Assembly (NCBI RefSeq): GCF_900116565.1
Contig: NZ_FPCJ01000001.1
Location: 620,001 to 684,000, forward strand
Reading direction: 5' to 3'
Length of the DNA stretch: 64,000 nucleotides
DNA from: Thermoflavifilum thermophilum
GTDB taxonomy: Bacteria > Bacteroidota > Bacteroidia > Chitinophagales > Chitinophagaceae
Below, piece after piece: positions 9,288-18,400 of this stretch (position 1 is its first letter; each line of letters starts with the position of its first letter). The notes under the pieces were generated by a model that saw only the letters and a list, made by a program, of their open reading frames with translations, was not told the origin of the DNA and did not search any database. The translations under genes were made by a program, and so were the position numbers.

Positions 9288-11837
9288 AACTGTTCGGCCC
9301 CGTTCATCTTCGCCTTTCACCACCCATACATATCCGCCAGGATCGGCAGGCTTGCCCTTGTAATAGCCATCCCAACCCTGTAAATATTGCGAAGTCTCAA
9401 ATACCAGCTCACCCCAGCGGTTGTACACCCGGAAATAATCGAGTTTCACGATGCCCACCGGAAAGGGTCGCAACACATCATTATGTCCGTCTCCATTGGG
9501 TGTAAAGGCTGTAGGCACATAAATGGCTGGGCCTTTCAGATAGCGCACGCGAATGCTGTCAACTCCATAGCAACCAACAGGCGTAGATACTTTGAGGGTA
9601 TAGGTGATATCGCGTGTGCCGGAGGCGATGGGGTTAGGCACGTGTACATCACTCAATCCGTCGGCTGGCGACCAGGTGTAGGTGCCGGGCACATTGCTGG
9701 TGCCATGCAGCATGAAGCTTTCTCCAAGTGTGATCAGGGTATCGTTGCCGGCAAATACTTTCACCGGAGGAATCACATCCACCTGGATGCTGTCGAACGT
9801 AGGCTTCGGACAACCCAGGGTATCGATCTTGCTCACCACATACAACGTAGTATCTGCCGGGTGTGCCGTGGTAACGGGCTGATTGGGCTGATCTACATTG
9901 CTGGCTGGATTCCAGGCATAATACACGCCATTGGCCGCGGTTAAGGTAGCCGAATCGCCGGAACAAATGCTGAATTCGCGGAATGGTGCATGCACGGGAT
10001 AATTGACCAGCCGCACCTGCATGGTATCCTGAGCCGTACAGCTTTGCAGCCGGGCGTGAATCACAAATGGAGATGATGCTGCCGGCACATAGCTGGTATC
10101 TTGCTGATGGGCAATGATCTGGCCGGGAGGAATTTCCCAGGTAAACACATACCGTCCGTCGCTTACGGCCGACAGGTTTACTGGATCACCCGTGCAAATA
10201 GTGGTATCCGGAGCAGCCATTACCTGGATGGAATCTCTTACCCGAACCCGGATGGAATCTACATTCCAGCAGCCATTGGCATCCGTAAAGCGCACATAAT
10301 AGGTAGTGTCTTTCCGGGCATAGCTCAGCGGGGCAGATGAAAGGGGATTCAATAAATTATACACAGGAGTCCAGCTGAAGCTGCCGGGCGTGAGCGTGCT
10401 GGCCGGAAGAGCAATGGTATCGCGATAGCAAAGATCGGTGTCGGGCGTGAGGCTGATGGGAGGGGCCTGATAGATCAGCACCTGCTGGGTATCAGCATTC
10501 ATGCAACCCTTATCGTTCCCAACCGTCAGCACAACGGGATAGGTGTTGGCTTGCTTAAACTGATACTGCGGATTGGCCAGCGCCGACGTATCGCCCGTTC
10601 CAAAATCCCACCGCCAGTAATTAATAGCCCCGGAAGTAGAGGTAGATAGATCGGTAAATTGTGTGGGCGCCGAGGTGCATTGCCCGGAGAAACTGAACCG
10701 GGGTTTCAGCACAGGATACACCCTGGCTACACTGCTGGCGCTGTCTCCGCAAGCCGAACCGGGATCGACTTTTAATTTCACGACATAAGTACCGGTATCC
10801 GCATAGGTATGGGTGGGTATATAGGCCGTTGAAGTGCTCCCATCCCCAAAATCCCAGAGATACGTACGCCCGGGCGTGCTGTTGTTGGTAAAAGGAATGG
10901 TGAAACTTTCGCACTTGTTAAATGCAGTGGGAATACTGGCTGTTACAATGCGATGGCAATTGGTCACATCCAGATGAAAATCTTTAAAGATAAATCCAAT
11001 CAATTTCCCATTGCGATATTCATTGACCTGCACAGCAATCACATAAGTACCCGCAGGAGGAGCAATCCCTGAGATGATGCCCGTTTTGGGATCAATGGTT
11101 ACCTGAGAACCCATAGGAAACGCAGGGCTGTAAGGTGCCACATAGGGAAGCATCGTGTATGGCGGTGGAGAAGCCACTACCGGAGCAACATCCCCCGTAG
11201 AGGTTTCATCATAAGCAGGTGCAAAACTGTAAGAAAGCGAATCACCATCCGGATCCACGGCCGAATAATCGTAGCTGAACTTGCCGTTGGCACATATCAG
11301 GATGGCTTCTTCCCGGTCGAAGCGCGGACTGTTGTCGCCAATCGCCCCCGTTTCACGGCCCGGCAGCTGCACAAAATAAGTAGCACCGTTGCGCGGCAAA
11401 TAGGCATTCACAATCAAATCATTCCGACAACAGCGTTGATATACCACTGTATATCCTTTGTCGTTTACCGGCAGGGAAACCACCGCATCATAATATCCGA
11501 TTTGATAACAGGGTGTGGGTGGATTGACAATGCAGGGATCTACATGTTGATCATTGCGAAAATCCCGTTTATTCATGGGCACGTCTAGTAACATGTAATA
11601 TTTGCCCGGATTATCGTTATCATATATGGTTAAATGAGCAAAACTGTCCAGGTCTGCATGATTATTATCTACTGGCTCACAACCCCTGTATAATCGCAGA
11701 TGGATGATATAGCGATGATTGCCGTTTGCATCAGTTCCTGCATTATCATAATATAGGACTCCCCCGATGATGTGATGGGCAATAGCAGGCCGTATCAGCA
11801 TCATCAGCCCAACAACCCATATCCATCTCAGGCCCAT
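9255..11837 (-). CDS. Secreted PKD-domain protein with gliding-motility/T9SS type B C-terminal domain
   Basis: 860 residues. A signal peptide covers about residues 1-20 (hydrophobic, ending I-A before HHIIGG). The next roughly 280 residues form the extracellular N-terminal region common in Bacteroidota adhesin-like proteins (HHIIGGVLYYD; YVVAVQ-type strands). Two PKD modules follow, recognisable by WDFGDGS near residue 325 and WRWDFGTGD near residue 405, then Ig-like repeats with many Cys-containing loops. The last roughly 85 residues match the CHU_C / TIGR04131 sorting domain (VPTAFTPNGDGHND, then VYNRWGELVFE and GWDGYYKG), which directs export through the T9SS and type B surface processing. 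It is therefore likely SprA cargo. The start is 4 bases after the hydrolase stop, so probably cotranscribed with guaB, DUF4105 and hydrolase. Binding target unknown. Confidence 0.9.
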   Translation of the reverse strand: MGLRWIWVVGLMMLIRPAIAHHIIGGVLYYDNAGTDANGNHRYIIHLRLYRGCEPVDNNHADLDSFAHLTIYDNDNPGKYYMLLDVPMNKRDFRNDQHVDPCIVNPPTPCYQIGYYDAVVSLPVNDKGYTVVYQRCCRNDLIVNAYLPRNGATYFVQLPGRETGAIGDNSPRFDREEAILICANGKFSYDYSAVDPDGDSLSYSFAPAYDETSTGDVAPVVASPPPYTMLPYVAPYSPAFPMGSQVTIDPKTGIISGIAPPAGTYVIAVQVNEYRNGKLIGFIFKDFHLDVTNCHRIVTASIPTAFNKCESFTIPFTNNSTPGRTYLWDFGDGSTSTAYIPTHTYADTGTYVVKLKVDPGSACGDSASSVARVYPVLKPRFSFSGQCTSAPTQFTDLSTSTSGAINYWRWDFGTGDTSALANPQYQFKQANTYPVVLTVGNDKGCMNADTQQVLIYQAPPISLTPDTDLCYRDTIALPASTLTPGSFSWTPVYNLLNPLSSAPLSYARKDTTYYVRFTDANGCWNVDSIRVRVRDSIQVMAAPDTTICTGDPVNLSAVSDGRYVFTWEIPPGQIIAHQQDTSYVPAASSPFVIHARLQSCTAQDTMQVRLVNYPVHAPFREFSICSGDSATLTAANGVYYAWNPASNVDQPNQPVTTAHPADTTLYVVSKIDTLGCPKPTFDSIQVDVIPPVKVFAGNDTLITLGESFMLHGTSNVPGTYTWSPADGLSDVHVPNPIASGTRDITYTLKVSTPVGCYGVDSIRVRYLKGPAIYVPTAFTPNGDGHNDVLRPFPVGIVKLDYFRVYNRWGELVFETSQYLQGWDGYYKGKPADPGGYVWVVKGEDERGRTVLKKGVAVLIR

Positions 11838-11841
11838 GGGA

Positions 11842-12657
11842 TCAGCTTATTGCTTGACAATAATCCATGAATTGTTGCAGGTACATAGAAAGTTTCATTG
11901 GTTGTTCCAGCATGCTCATATGACCCGTTTGGTCCAGGATATGGACCCGGCTATCGGCAGGGAAGCTGATTTGTGCGAGTGCCTGATCGAGTAACAAGCT
12001 GGTATCTTCTTTTCCAAATACAAACGCAATGGGAATCTTAAGCGTACGCAACAAATAGCTCCGGTCAGGTCTTTTCATCATAGCTCTGTAATACGCTATC
12101 AGCATTTCTGCCGGAATACGCTGGCTTTGCTTCACGATCTGGTTCACTTCATCCAAATGGGCATGCACATAATGTGAAGCAAACAATCCGGGTATCATCT
12201 GTTTTAAAAACAATTCACTGCCATGCGTCTGGATGAATTGAATGGAGCGCACACGGGCCTGGCGTTTCTCTTCGGTGTCATCATAAGCGGTGGAATGGAG
12301 CAGACATAAACCCTTCATTTGATCGGCGTAGGCATCAGCAAAAGCCATGGCTACATAACCACCCATAGAATGTCCTACGAGCACGCATTGTTCCACATTT
12401 TCCTGATCCAGGATAACCTTTACCAGCTCTGCCAGTAATTCCATGCTGGCATCTTCCGGATGTAACAAAGCAGAGGTACTCCCTGCTCCGGGAAAATCGG
12501 GCGCAATCATGCGGTACTTATCGGATAAACGCTCCAGGAGTCCCTGAAAAATGCCGCTGCTGAAAGGGAAACCATGAAGCAATACAACTGCAGGACCTGT
12601 ACCGGCATCTTCGTAGCTGATCTGCCCAAAGCGTGGATGCATCAACAATTTCTGCAT
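11842..12657 (-). CDS. Alpha/beta hydrolase
   Basis: 271 residues from the ATG at 12657; an in-frame TTG at 12663 sits closer to the previous stop but is less likely. Alpha/beta hydrolase fold: oxyanion-hole HGFPFSS near residues 28-34, nucleophile elbow GHSMGG with Ser97, acid Asp218 in FGKEDTS, and His246 in DQTGHMSMLEQP. The complete triad indicates an active esterase, lipase or C-C hydrolase of the 3-oxoadipate enol-lactonase/haloalkane-dehalogenase-like superfamily; the substrate cannot be told. No signal peptide, so probably cytoplasmic. The stop is 4 bases before the PKD gene and the start about 10 bases after DUF4105, consistent with one operon. Confidence 0.88.
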   Translation of the reverse strand: MQKLLMHPRFGQISYEDAGTGPAVVLLHGFPFSSGIFQGLLERLSDKYRMIAPDFPGAGSTSALLHPEDASMELLAELVKVILDQENVEQCVLVGHSMGGYVAMAFADAYADQMKGLCLLHSTAYDDTEEKRQARVRSIQFIQTHGSELFLKQMIPGLFASHYVHAHLDEVNQIVKQSQRIPAEMLIAYYRAMMKRPDRSYLLRTLKIPIAFVFGKEDTSLLLDQALAQISFPADSRVHILDQTGHMSMLEQPMKLSMYLQQFMDYCQAIS

Positions 12658-12667
12658 GTGCAACAGC

Positions 12668-13885
12668 TTAAGGATGAATGATGCGATAAGGTGCCTGTTC
12701 GCGATAAATGGCCATCAACCTGATAAAGATACCAATTAAAAACGGGATCAGGGCAAGTATGGGTTTTTGTGCAAACAACCAGCCCGCACCCAAATATGCT
12801 GCCGTAAGCAAAGCCATGATTCCGGCAAAGATTTTTACCCATCGCTTGTGCCTATTCAGCCATAACGCAAAAGGCACATACAATGGTGATGCCCAGATGA
12901 GCTGAGCATTATCTTTCGTCATGCTATGATTGGTACCCCACCACATAAAAGCCAGGAATATACCCACACATCCGATCAGAAAAAAACAAACCTGATCCAT
13001 CCATATAACGACGGAAGGTTTAAAGAGGTTCGCTCGCCAGGTATAAAATACGAGCCACAAACCAATCAACATCATCACCATCCAGGGTTTTACCAGCGCA
13101 TCATCGTTGGCTTGCCGGGGGGGTTGATAAATAACTACCTGTTGTTGCACCAGCGGATGTCCGCTAAAGCTGGCCTGCGAAATGGCCCATTCCAGTGAAT
13201 CAGGCAAAAACATGATTTCTTCACCGCTTATCAACCGGTCGGCCCGGGAACCCAATAACAGGTTGATGCCCAATTCCACCCAGGGAACTCTTTTCAAATA
13301 GGGATGCAGGGCCTGCCGGAAACTAATGGATTCATGCGCACGCAAATGCCACTGGAAATGGTCATCAATAGCGCGTTTCAGTAAATCCCGTACGCGTGTG
13401 GTGCAATTATCAAAAATAAAATCATAGCGATAAAACCGATTCTCAGGCTGGGCATTGATAAAAAGCGCTTCCTCGATCCTTTGTTTTACGGACGGAGGCA
13501 AATCCAGTACCTGCTCTCTTACCGAGCGCTGATCCCATGCGTATTCCTGGTAAAAGGATGGAAAATCTTCCACAGAAAGAAAATAGAGCAGTTTGCCGCG
13601 CAGGAATTTCCAGTAAAAATGCGGATCGCTGAAATCGAAGGTGCCATAATTAAACACCAGATCAAGCCCCCGGCTGCTGTCCACTACCCGGATAGCACTG
13701 TGTCCGAAAAGTGTATACAATTCGCTACCGGTACCGCAGGTCAACACGCTGATGCGTAATCCATCAGAAAAAGAATTTGTGGATGACAGAGAAAGCGGAA
13801 TATTGCCAGACGCAGCATGCGTACCCAGCCCCACAATGCTGAACAACAGACTGAATACAATGCCCGATCTAAAGCCTGCCTGCAT
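12668..13885 (-). CDS. DUF4105 (Lnb N-terminal periplasmic) membrane protein
   Basis: 405 residues from the ATG at 13885; the preceding TTG would add one codon. An N-terminal signal peptide or anchor (hydrophobic residues about 10-25) is followed by a DUF4105 domain at about residues 40-235, with TLFGHSAIRV, NYGTFDF and the Cys-containing FIFDNCTTRVRD. This domain is related to the periplasmic part of lacto-N-biosidase-type proteins and carries conserved His/Asn/Cys residues suggestive of a papain-like or NlpC/P60-like fold, but its activity is not established. At least four transmembrane helices occupy residues about 270-400. It lies 24 bases downstream of guaB and just upstream of the hydrolase. 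Confidence 0.85.
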   Translation of the reverse strand: MQAGFRSGIVFSLLFSIVGLGTHAASGNIPLSLSSTNSFSDGLRISVLTCGTGSELYTLFGHSAIRVVDSSRGLDLVFNYGTFDFSDPHFYWKFLRGKLLYFLSVEDFPSFYQEYAWDQRSVREQVLDLPPSVKQRIEEALFINAQPENRFYRYDFIFDNCTTRVRDLLKRAIDDHFQWHLRAHESISFRQALHPYLKRVPWVELGINLLLGSRADRLISGEEIMFLPDSLEWAISQASFSGHPLVQQQVVIYQPPRQANDDALVKPWMVMMLIGLWLVFYTWRANLFKPSVVIWMDQVCFFLIGCVGIFLAFMWWGTNHSMTKDNAQLIWASPLYVPFALWLNRHKRWVKIFAGIMALLTAAYLGAGWLFAQKPILALIPFLIGIFIRLMAIYREQAPYRIIHP

Positions 13886-13909
13886 CAATATAGCTATTGG
13901 TTTTGGCTG

Positions 13910-15382
13910 CTACCGGCGCCAGTAATTTGGGGCCTCATTGGTAATCACGATATCGTGTGGATGATTTTCAACCACGGTGGCTGGCGTGATTTTCACCATT
14001 TTAGCCTTTTGGAGCTCCTGAATATTGCGGCATCCGCAGTACCCCATGCCGGCTCGCAATCCTCCTACAAACTGCTGCACCACCTCATGCACCATACCTT
14101 TGTAAGGTACCCTGCCCGCAATACCCTCTGGTACCAGCTTTTTGATATCATCTTCCACATCCTGAAAATAGCGATCCTTGCTGCCTTCGGCCATGGCTTC
14201 CAAAGAACCCATGCCACGATAGGATTTAAATTTTCGGCCTTCGAAAATGATCGTCTCGCCGGGGCTTTCTTCTGTCCCGGCAAAAATGGATCCGGCCATG
14301 ATGCTTGAGGCACCTGCAGCCAATGCTTTTACCATATCTCCGGTATAACGGATACCGCCATCGGCAATCAAAGGAATATCTGTACCTTCCAATGCTGCAG
14401 CGGCTTCCATGATGGCTGTCAGCTGGGGCATGCCGGCTCCGGTTACCACCCGGGTCGTACAAATGGAACCCGGTCCTACACCCACTTTTACGGCATCTGC
14501 ACCGGCTTCTGCCAGTGCCTTTGCACCCTCTCCCGTAGCCACATTGCCTGCAATGACCTGCAGTTTGGGGAAATTCTTCTTGATTTTTTTCAATGCTTCT
14601 ATGACTCCTTTGGAATGGCCATGTGCACTATCCAGCGTTACCACGTCCACACCCACCTGCACCAGTGCATACACCCGATCCAGCATATCGGCCGTTATAC
14701 CCACTGCCGCACCTACCAGCAGACGACCTAAATGATCCTTTACTGCATGCGGATAGCTCTGCAACTGCAGAATATCCCGATAGGTGATTAATCCCACCAG
14801 CTCACCTTTTTTATTGACCACCGGCAGTTTTTCAATTTTATGCTGCTGCAAAATGCGCTCGGCCTTCTTCAGGTCTGTGCCCTCGGGAGCTGTAATCAGA
14901 TTTTCTTTTGTCATCACTTCACTCACCAGGCGTTTGCCATTCTTTTCAAACCGCAGATCCCGATTGGTTAGGATTCCAACCAGTTTTTTCCGTTGATCCA
15001 CAATCGGAATGCCTCCGATTTTATTTTCCTTCATGATACGCAGTGCTTCGGCAATGGTAGCCGTTTCCGGCAGGGTAATCGGATCGATAATCATTCCGCT
15101 TTCACTGCGTTTCACCCGGCGCACCTGCTCGGCCTGCCGCTCAATGGTCATATTTTTATGCAAAATCCCAATCCCTCCCTGTCGGGCCAGTGCTATGGCC
15201 AGCTCAGCTTCGGTGACCGTATCCATGGCCGCAGAAACCATAGGAATATTCAGGGGAATGCTCCGGGTAAGCCGGGTCGTGATATCAACCTCTCTGGGCA
15301 ATACTTCAGAATAAGCTGGAACCAGCAAAACATCATCGAAGGTGAGGCCTTCTTTCCAGATCCGGGAATGTGAGGCAGGCAT
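13910..15382 (-). CDS. guaB: IMP dehydrogenase
   Basis: 490 residues from the ATG at 15382; an in-frame TTG two codons upstream was not chosen. The enzyme oxidises IMP to XMP with NAD+, the committed step to GMP. Seen: N-terminal [14 protein letters not shown]; two CBS modules at about residues 95-210; the catalytic loop GPGSICTTR with Cys308; the flavin/phosphate-type loop [10 protein letters not shown]; the flap region with YRGMGS; and [10 protein letters not shown] near the C-terminus. Full length for the family. A TACATTTG minus-7 element lies at 15412-15419 on the same strand, 29 bases from the start. It probably heads an operon with DUF4105, the hydrolase and the PKD protein; no common pathway is apparent. 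Confidence 0.97.
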   Translation of the reverse strand: MPASHSRIWKEGLTFDDVLLVPAYSEVLPREVDITTRLTRSIPLNIPMVSAAMDTVTEAELAIALARQGGIGILHKNMTIERQAEQVRRVKRSESGMIIDPITLPETATIAEALRIMKENKIGGIPIVDQRKKLVGILTNRDLRFEKNGKRLVSEVMTKENLITAPEGTDLKKAERILQQHKIEKLPVVNKKGELVGLITYRDILQLQSYPHAVKDHLGRLLVGAAVGITADMLDRVYALVQVGVDVVTLDSAHGHSKGVIEALKKIKKNFPKLQVIAGNVATGEGAKALAEAGADAVKVGVGPGSICTTRVVTGAGMPQLTAIMEAAAALEGTDIPLIADGGIRYTGDMVKALAAGASSIMAGSIFAGTEESPGETIIFEGRKFKSYRGMGSLEAMAEGSKDRYFQDVEDDIKKLVPEGIAGRVPYKGMVHEVVQQFVGGLRAGMGYCGCRNIQELQKAKMVKITPATVVENHPHDIVITNEAPNYWRR

Positions 15383-15411
15383 ATGCAATTATTTTTTCAA
15401 ATAATTGCAAG

Positions 15412-15419
15412 CAAATGTA
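15412..15419 (-). promoter_or_regulatory. Minus-7 promoter element TAnnTTTG before guaB
   Basis: Read on the minus strand the sequence is TACATTTG, an exact match to the Bacteroidota sigma-A minus-7 consensus TAnnTTTG. Its last base is 29 bases before the guaB ATG. A TTG lies about 16 bases further upstream, a little closer than the usual 19-21 bases, so the minus-33 element is uncertain. Confidence 0.55.
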
Positions 15420-15434
15420 AGCCGATTTCACCAT

Positions 15435-15695
15435 TCAATGATATCTGATTTTGTAAAACAAAACAATGCCTGCAAAAATCAATGTCACACCATTGGCAAA
15501 TGTAACCGGCAAGCTGTGGCTGAGCAATCCGTAAATGAACCAGCACAGGGTGCCGGTAGTGAATAACACATACATCCCCAGCGAAATGCCTGATGTGTTG
15601 CGTGTACGAATGGTTTTTACTGCCTGCGGAATAAAGGAAACCGTAGTGCAAAAAGCTGCCACTAACCCAATGGCTTCAACGATTTGAGGAAGCAT
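15435..15695 (-). CDS. SemiSWEET sugar transporter
   Basis: 86 residues with three predicted transmembrane helices (about residues 4-24, 38-58 and 63-83), the length and layout of bacterial SemiSWEETs, which dimerise to make a six-helix sugar uniporter. The PQ-loop signature is visible as SFIPQAVKTIRTRNTSGIS (about residues 20-38), followed by a conserved aromatic-rich second helix with WFIYGLL. Substrate is probably a mono- or disaccharide but cannot be specified. ATG at 15695; the stop of the upstream lipase is 18 bases away, so cotranscription with the lipase is possible. About 50 bases separate it from the guaB ATG, where guaB has its own promoter. Confidence 0.9.
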   Translation of the reverse strand: MLPQIVEAIGLVAAFCTTVSFIPQAVKTIRTRNTSGISLGMYVLFTTGTLCWFIYGLLSHSLPVTFANGVTLIFAGIVLFYKIRYH

Positions 15696-15713
15696 GTCAG
15701 AATAATTAGCTGG

Positions 15714-16862
15714 TTAATGAATATGAAAATTCGTTTTCACCAGATAGGCATAAGCACTGAGGGCATGATGCACAAAATAATTTTTCCCGTTGAATACGGC
15801 TTTTTGAAAATACGCACTATCGGGCTTCAATACCACCGGCATGCCGGCTGCTGTATATTCCACAGAACGTGCATACACAGGAAAATGCATCTGAGGCAAA
15901 TAATGTCTGACAGCTTGCTGCATTTTGCTTCCAAACAAGCGGGTCATCACCCGGGTGGCTTTGTCAGTACGACGTTTCAACTTATTGAACTGGCTGCGCA
16001 GATACCACCTGACCAGCCAATTGCTGCCCTGAAACAGGCTGCTCACATCCGCAAACGGATTAACCGCTGCCATATCATGCAGGGTTTGCACCGTTAGGGG
16101 TGTTTGCGGCACCCAATCTTCCGGATTGACAATATGAAACGCTCTGCCCCGGAAAGCTTCATCAAAATCATAAGCAAAATACAGATTGCCGGGGCGGGGC
16201 GCTGCACTGGCATAAACTTGATACTGCAGGCTGTCAGCCACAACCGGGTCCGGCAGGTAATGCAAATAAGCTGCCAGTAGATAACTGATCACCCCACCCT
16301 GGCTGTGCCCTGTGATGATGACCTGCCTGATGCCCTGCTGATATACCTGATGCAAATGCCTCACTACATCCGGCGCCATAGAAGCCACTCCCAACAGCCA
16401 ACCTGCATGCACGGCTGCACGGGGATCATCGGCCAGCCGGTAAACAAATCGCGTGCTGTCGTTGATTTGCCATTCGCCCTGGGCGGGTACCATGGCCGCC
16501 CAGAAATTTTCCAGCCAGGAATCGGGACGGTTGACCGTTCCCCGCACACTCACAATTGCCAGGCTATCGCCCTGTATCCATAAATCCCAACTGTTGCTTA
16601 ATCCGACATCGGGTGAACGATATATCAATCGCAAATCCGGATGCAGCCACACACTATCGGCAATGGTAGCTCTGCGATCAGCCTGGTTGGCAGCACGATG
16701 ATCTGCTGCAGGATATGCGGCAAGACTTTGCTGATGATAAATACCCAATAAAATCAAATATTCTGCAGGCTGAAATGATGTTTGCGCCGAACTACTCAAT
16801 GTAAACAATACCGCAAGCAAAATCATCATTGTTTTCCATGTGGTTGAAATATGGCGCATCAT
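15714..16862 (-). CDS. Secreted lipase, class 3 type
   Basis: 382 residues with an N-terminal signal peptide (hydrophobic residues about 12-25, ending S-S-A-Q). The lipase class 3 nucleophile elbow GHSQGG places the serine at residue 187; Asp249 in NPEDWVPQTP and a His at residue 365 or 366 (YFVHHALSAY) are likely partners, so the triad looks complete. The upstream segment VSVRGTVNRPDSWLENF matches the conserved block before the active site in this family. Predicted to be periplasmic or surface-associated and to hydrolyse acylglycerols or related esters. Two adjacent ATG codons (16862 and 16859) are both possible starts. The 195 bases to the divergent PLP enzyme gene hold the promoters. Confidence 0.85.
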   Translation of the reverse strand: MMRHISTTWKTMMILLAVLFTLSSSAQTSFQPAEYLILLGIYHQQSLAAYPAADHRAANQADRRATIADSVWLHPDLRLIYRSPDVGLSNSWDLWIQGDSLAIVSVRGTVNRPDSWLENFWAAMVPAQGEWQINDSTRFVYRLADDPRAAVHAGWLLGVASMAPDVVRHLHQVYQQGIRQVIITGHSQGGVISYLLAAYLHYLPDPVVADSLQYQVYASAAPRPGNLYFAYDFDEAFRGRAFHIVNPEDWVPQTPLTVQTLHDMAAVNPFADVSSLFQGSNWLVRWYLRSQFNKLKRRTDKATRVMTRLFGSKMQQAVRHYLPQMHFPVYARSVEYTAAGMPVVLKPDSAYFQKAVFNGKNYFVHHALSAYAYLVKTNFHIH

Positions 16863-17018
16863 GATATATTCGATTTATCAGCAAGATAAAACGAAATTAT
16901 TATCTGCTCTCTTCAGGTTTAAACATTTGCAATATCATCGCATATCCAAAGTTTGTCAAAATCAAGGTAATAACTCAGTTTATACGTTGCACAATGATCA
17001 GTCATACCATAAGTTGCG

Positions 17019-17026
17019 TAATTTTG
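17019..17026 (+). promoter_or_regulatory. Minus-7 promoter element before trans-sulfuration enzyme
   Basis: TAATTTTG is an exact TAnnTTTG match, ending 31 bases before the ATG at 17058. No clear TTTG minus-33 box is seen at 19-21 bases upstream. The leader is short and shows no recognisable riboswitch fold. Confidence 0.5.
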
Positions 17027-17057
17027 ATCCTCATTATCCTGGTATTTACTTCATGGT

Positions 17058-18284
17058 ATGATTATGAAAAAACAATCCCATCAGGGATTTGGAACATATT
17101 GTGTACATGCCGGTCATGTTCCTGATCCCAATTATGCGCATCTGACACCCATATATGCCAGTTCCACTTTCGTGTTTGATACGGCTGAGCAAGGCATGAA
17201 TCGCTTTACCGGTAAGGAAAAAGGTTATATCTATACACGCTGGGGAAATCCCAATTTCACCGAAGCTGAACAAAAAATTGCAGCCCTGGAAACCCATCAG
17301 TTGCACGACAGCCAGGGAAATCCTTTGCAGGCAAAAGCTATTCTGCATGCTTCGGGCATGGCAGCGCTCACCACTTTATTTCTCAGTGAATTGCATGCAG
17401 GTGATAAAATCATCACCCATTTATCGCTTTACGGTGGAACGGATGAATTGCTGCAGAAAATTCTTCCGGGCCTGGGCGTTGAACCCATCATCATGGATAT
17501 GCACGATCTGCAACGGGTGGAAGATGTGTTGAAAAAAGAAAAACATATCCGCATGATGTATCTTGAAACGCCTGCCAATCCTACATTGCGCTGTGTGGAT
17601 CTGGAAGCCTGCATCCGGCTGGCTCAGCAGTATCATCTGGTTACGGCTGTCGATAACACCTTTGCATCACCTTATTTGCAACAACCCTTCCGGTATGGTG
17701 CCGATTATGTGTTTCATTCCACTACCAAATTTCTGAACGGACATGGAACGGCCGTAGGTGGCGTACTGGTGGGAAGAGATGTAGAAAAAATGGAACAGCA
17801 TGTAACCAAAGTTGCGCGTTTGTTAGGTGGTAATAGCAATGCATTTGATGCATACCTGCTCACTTTAGGCATGAAAACACTTGAGCTTCGCATGCAGCGG
17901 CATTGTGAAAACGCCGTACAGATAGCCAACTTTCTGGACAATCATCAGGCAGTATCTAAAGTCAATTATCCCGGTCTGACCTCCCATCCTGATTATGCCA
18001 TTGCGCAAAAACAAATGAAACATCCGGGAGCTATTTTAAGTTTTGAATTGAAAGAGGGATTATCTGCCGGAAAAAAATTTATTGATCGTTTGCAATTATG
18101 TATACGGGCTGTATCGCTGGGTACTTGTGATACTTTGGTGAGCCATCCGGCTTCGATGACGCATTACGGAATACCACGCGAACAACGTGAAAAAAGTGGG
18201 ATTACGGATGGGCTTATCCGCATGAGCGTGGGAATTGAAAACATAGAAGATCTGCTGGCAGATCTGGATCAGGCATTATCCTGA
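17058..18284 (+). CDS. PLP-dependent trans-sulfuration enzyme (cystathionine gamma-lyase/synthase or methionine gamma-lyase)
   Basis: 408 residues, Cys/Met metabolism PLP family. The Schiff-base lysine is Lys224 in HSTTKFLNGHG. Other family residues are SGMAALT near 99-105, the YIYTRWGNPN loop (58-67) that binds the neighbouring subunit's PLP phosphate, and Asp199 in AVDNTF. The family covers cystathionine gamma-synthase, cystathionine gamma-lyase, O-acetylhomoserine sulfhydrylase and methionine gamma-lyase. At the position where methionine gamma-lyase has its special Cys (YGCT), this protein has YGGT (125-128), which fits the synthase/lyase types better, though the C-terminal SLGTCDTLVSHPASMTH is shared by all. 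The gene stands alone, with its own promoter element and a terminator at 18315. ATG at 17064 is an alternative start. Confidence 0.85.
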   Translation: MIMKKQSHQGFGTYCVHAGHVPDPNYAHLTPIYASSTFVFDTAEQGMNRFTGKEKGYIYTRWGNPNFTEAEQKIAALETHQLHDSQGNPLQAKAILHASGMAALTTLFLSELHAGDKIITHLSLYGGTDELLQKILPGLGVEPIIMDMHDLQRVEDVLKKEKHIRMMYLETPANPTLRCVDLEACIRLAQQYHLVTAVDNTFASPYLQQPFRYGADYVFHSTTKFLNGHGTAVGGVLVGRDVEKMEQHVTKVARLLGGNSNAFDAYLLTLGMKTLELRMQRHCENAVQIANFLDNHQAVSKVNYPGLTSHPDYAIAQKQMKHPGAILSFELKEGLSAGKKFIDRLQLCIRAVSLGTCDTLVSHPASMTHYGIPREQREKSGITDGLIRMSVGIENIEDLLADLDQALS

Positions 18285-18314
18285 ATCTGAGAAACAATTT
18301 CTGCAGATGTATAA

Positions 18315-18355
18315 ATGCATGCCACCAATCGTTTCATTCAGGCATGCATCTTTTT
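18315..18355 (+). terminator. Rho-independent terminator after PLP enzyme
   Basis: A 9-bp perfect stem, ATGCATGCC (18315-18323) with GGCATGCAT (18341-18349), encloses a 17-base loop and is followed by CTTTTT. It lies 31 bases after the stop at 18284. The opposite strand has only a weak TTTAT tail, so service to clpX on the minus strand is possible but less convincing. Confidence 0.75.
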
Positions 18356-18400
18356 ATCATCCACAATGATCGTTATGTATTATTTCATGTAGAAGATAAT

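Noticed and set aside
13817-15373. Plus-strand frames opposite guaB
   Set aside because: Shadows of the guaB reading frame; no recognisable protein features.
16863-17057. A SAM or cobalamin-type riboswitch before the sulfur-metabolism PLP gene
   Set aside because: Only 31 bases separate the probable minus-7 element from the ATG, and no conserved riboswitch core is visible.
16840-17061. 73-codon plus-strand frame between the lipase and the PLP enzyme
   Set aside because: It begins inside the lipase gene, has no family resemblance, and occupies the divergent promoter region including the TAATTTTG element.
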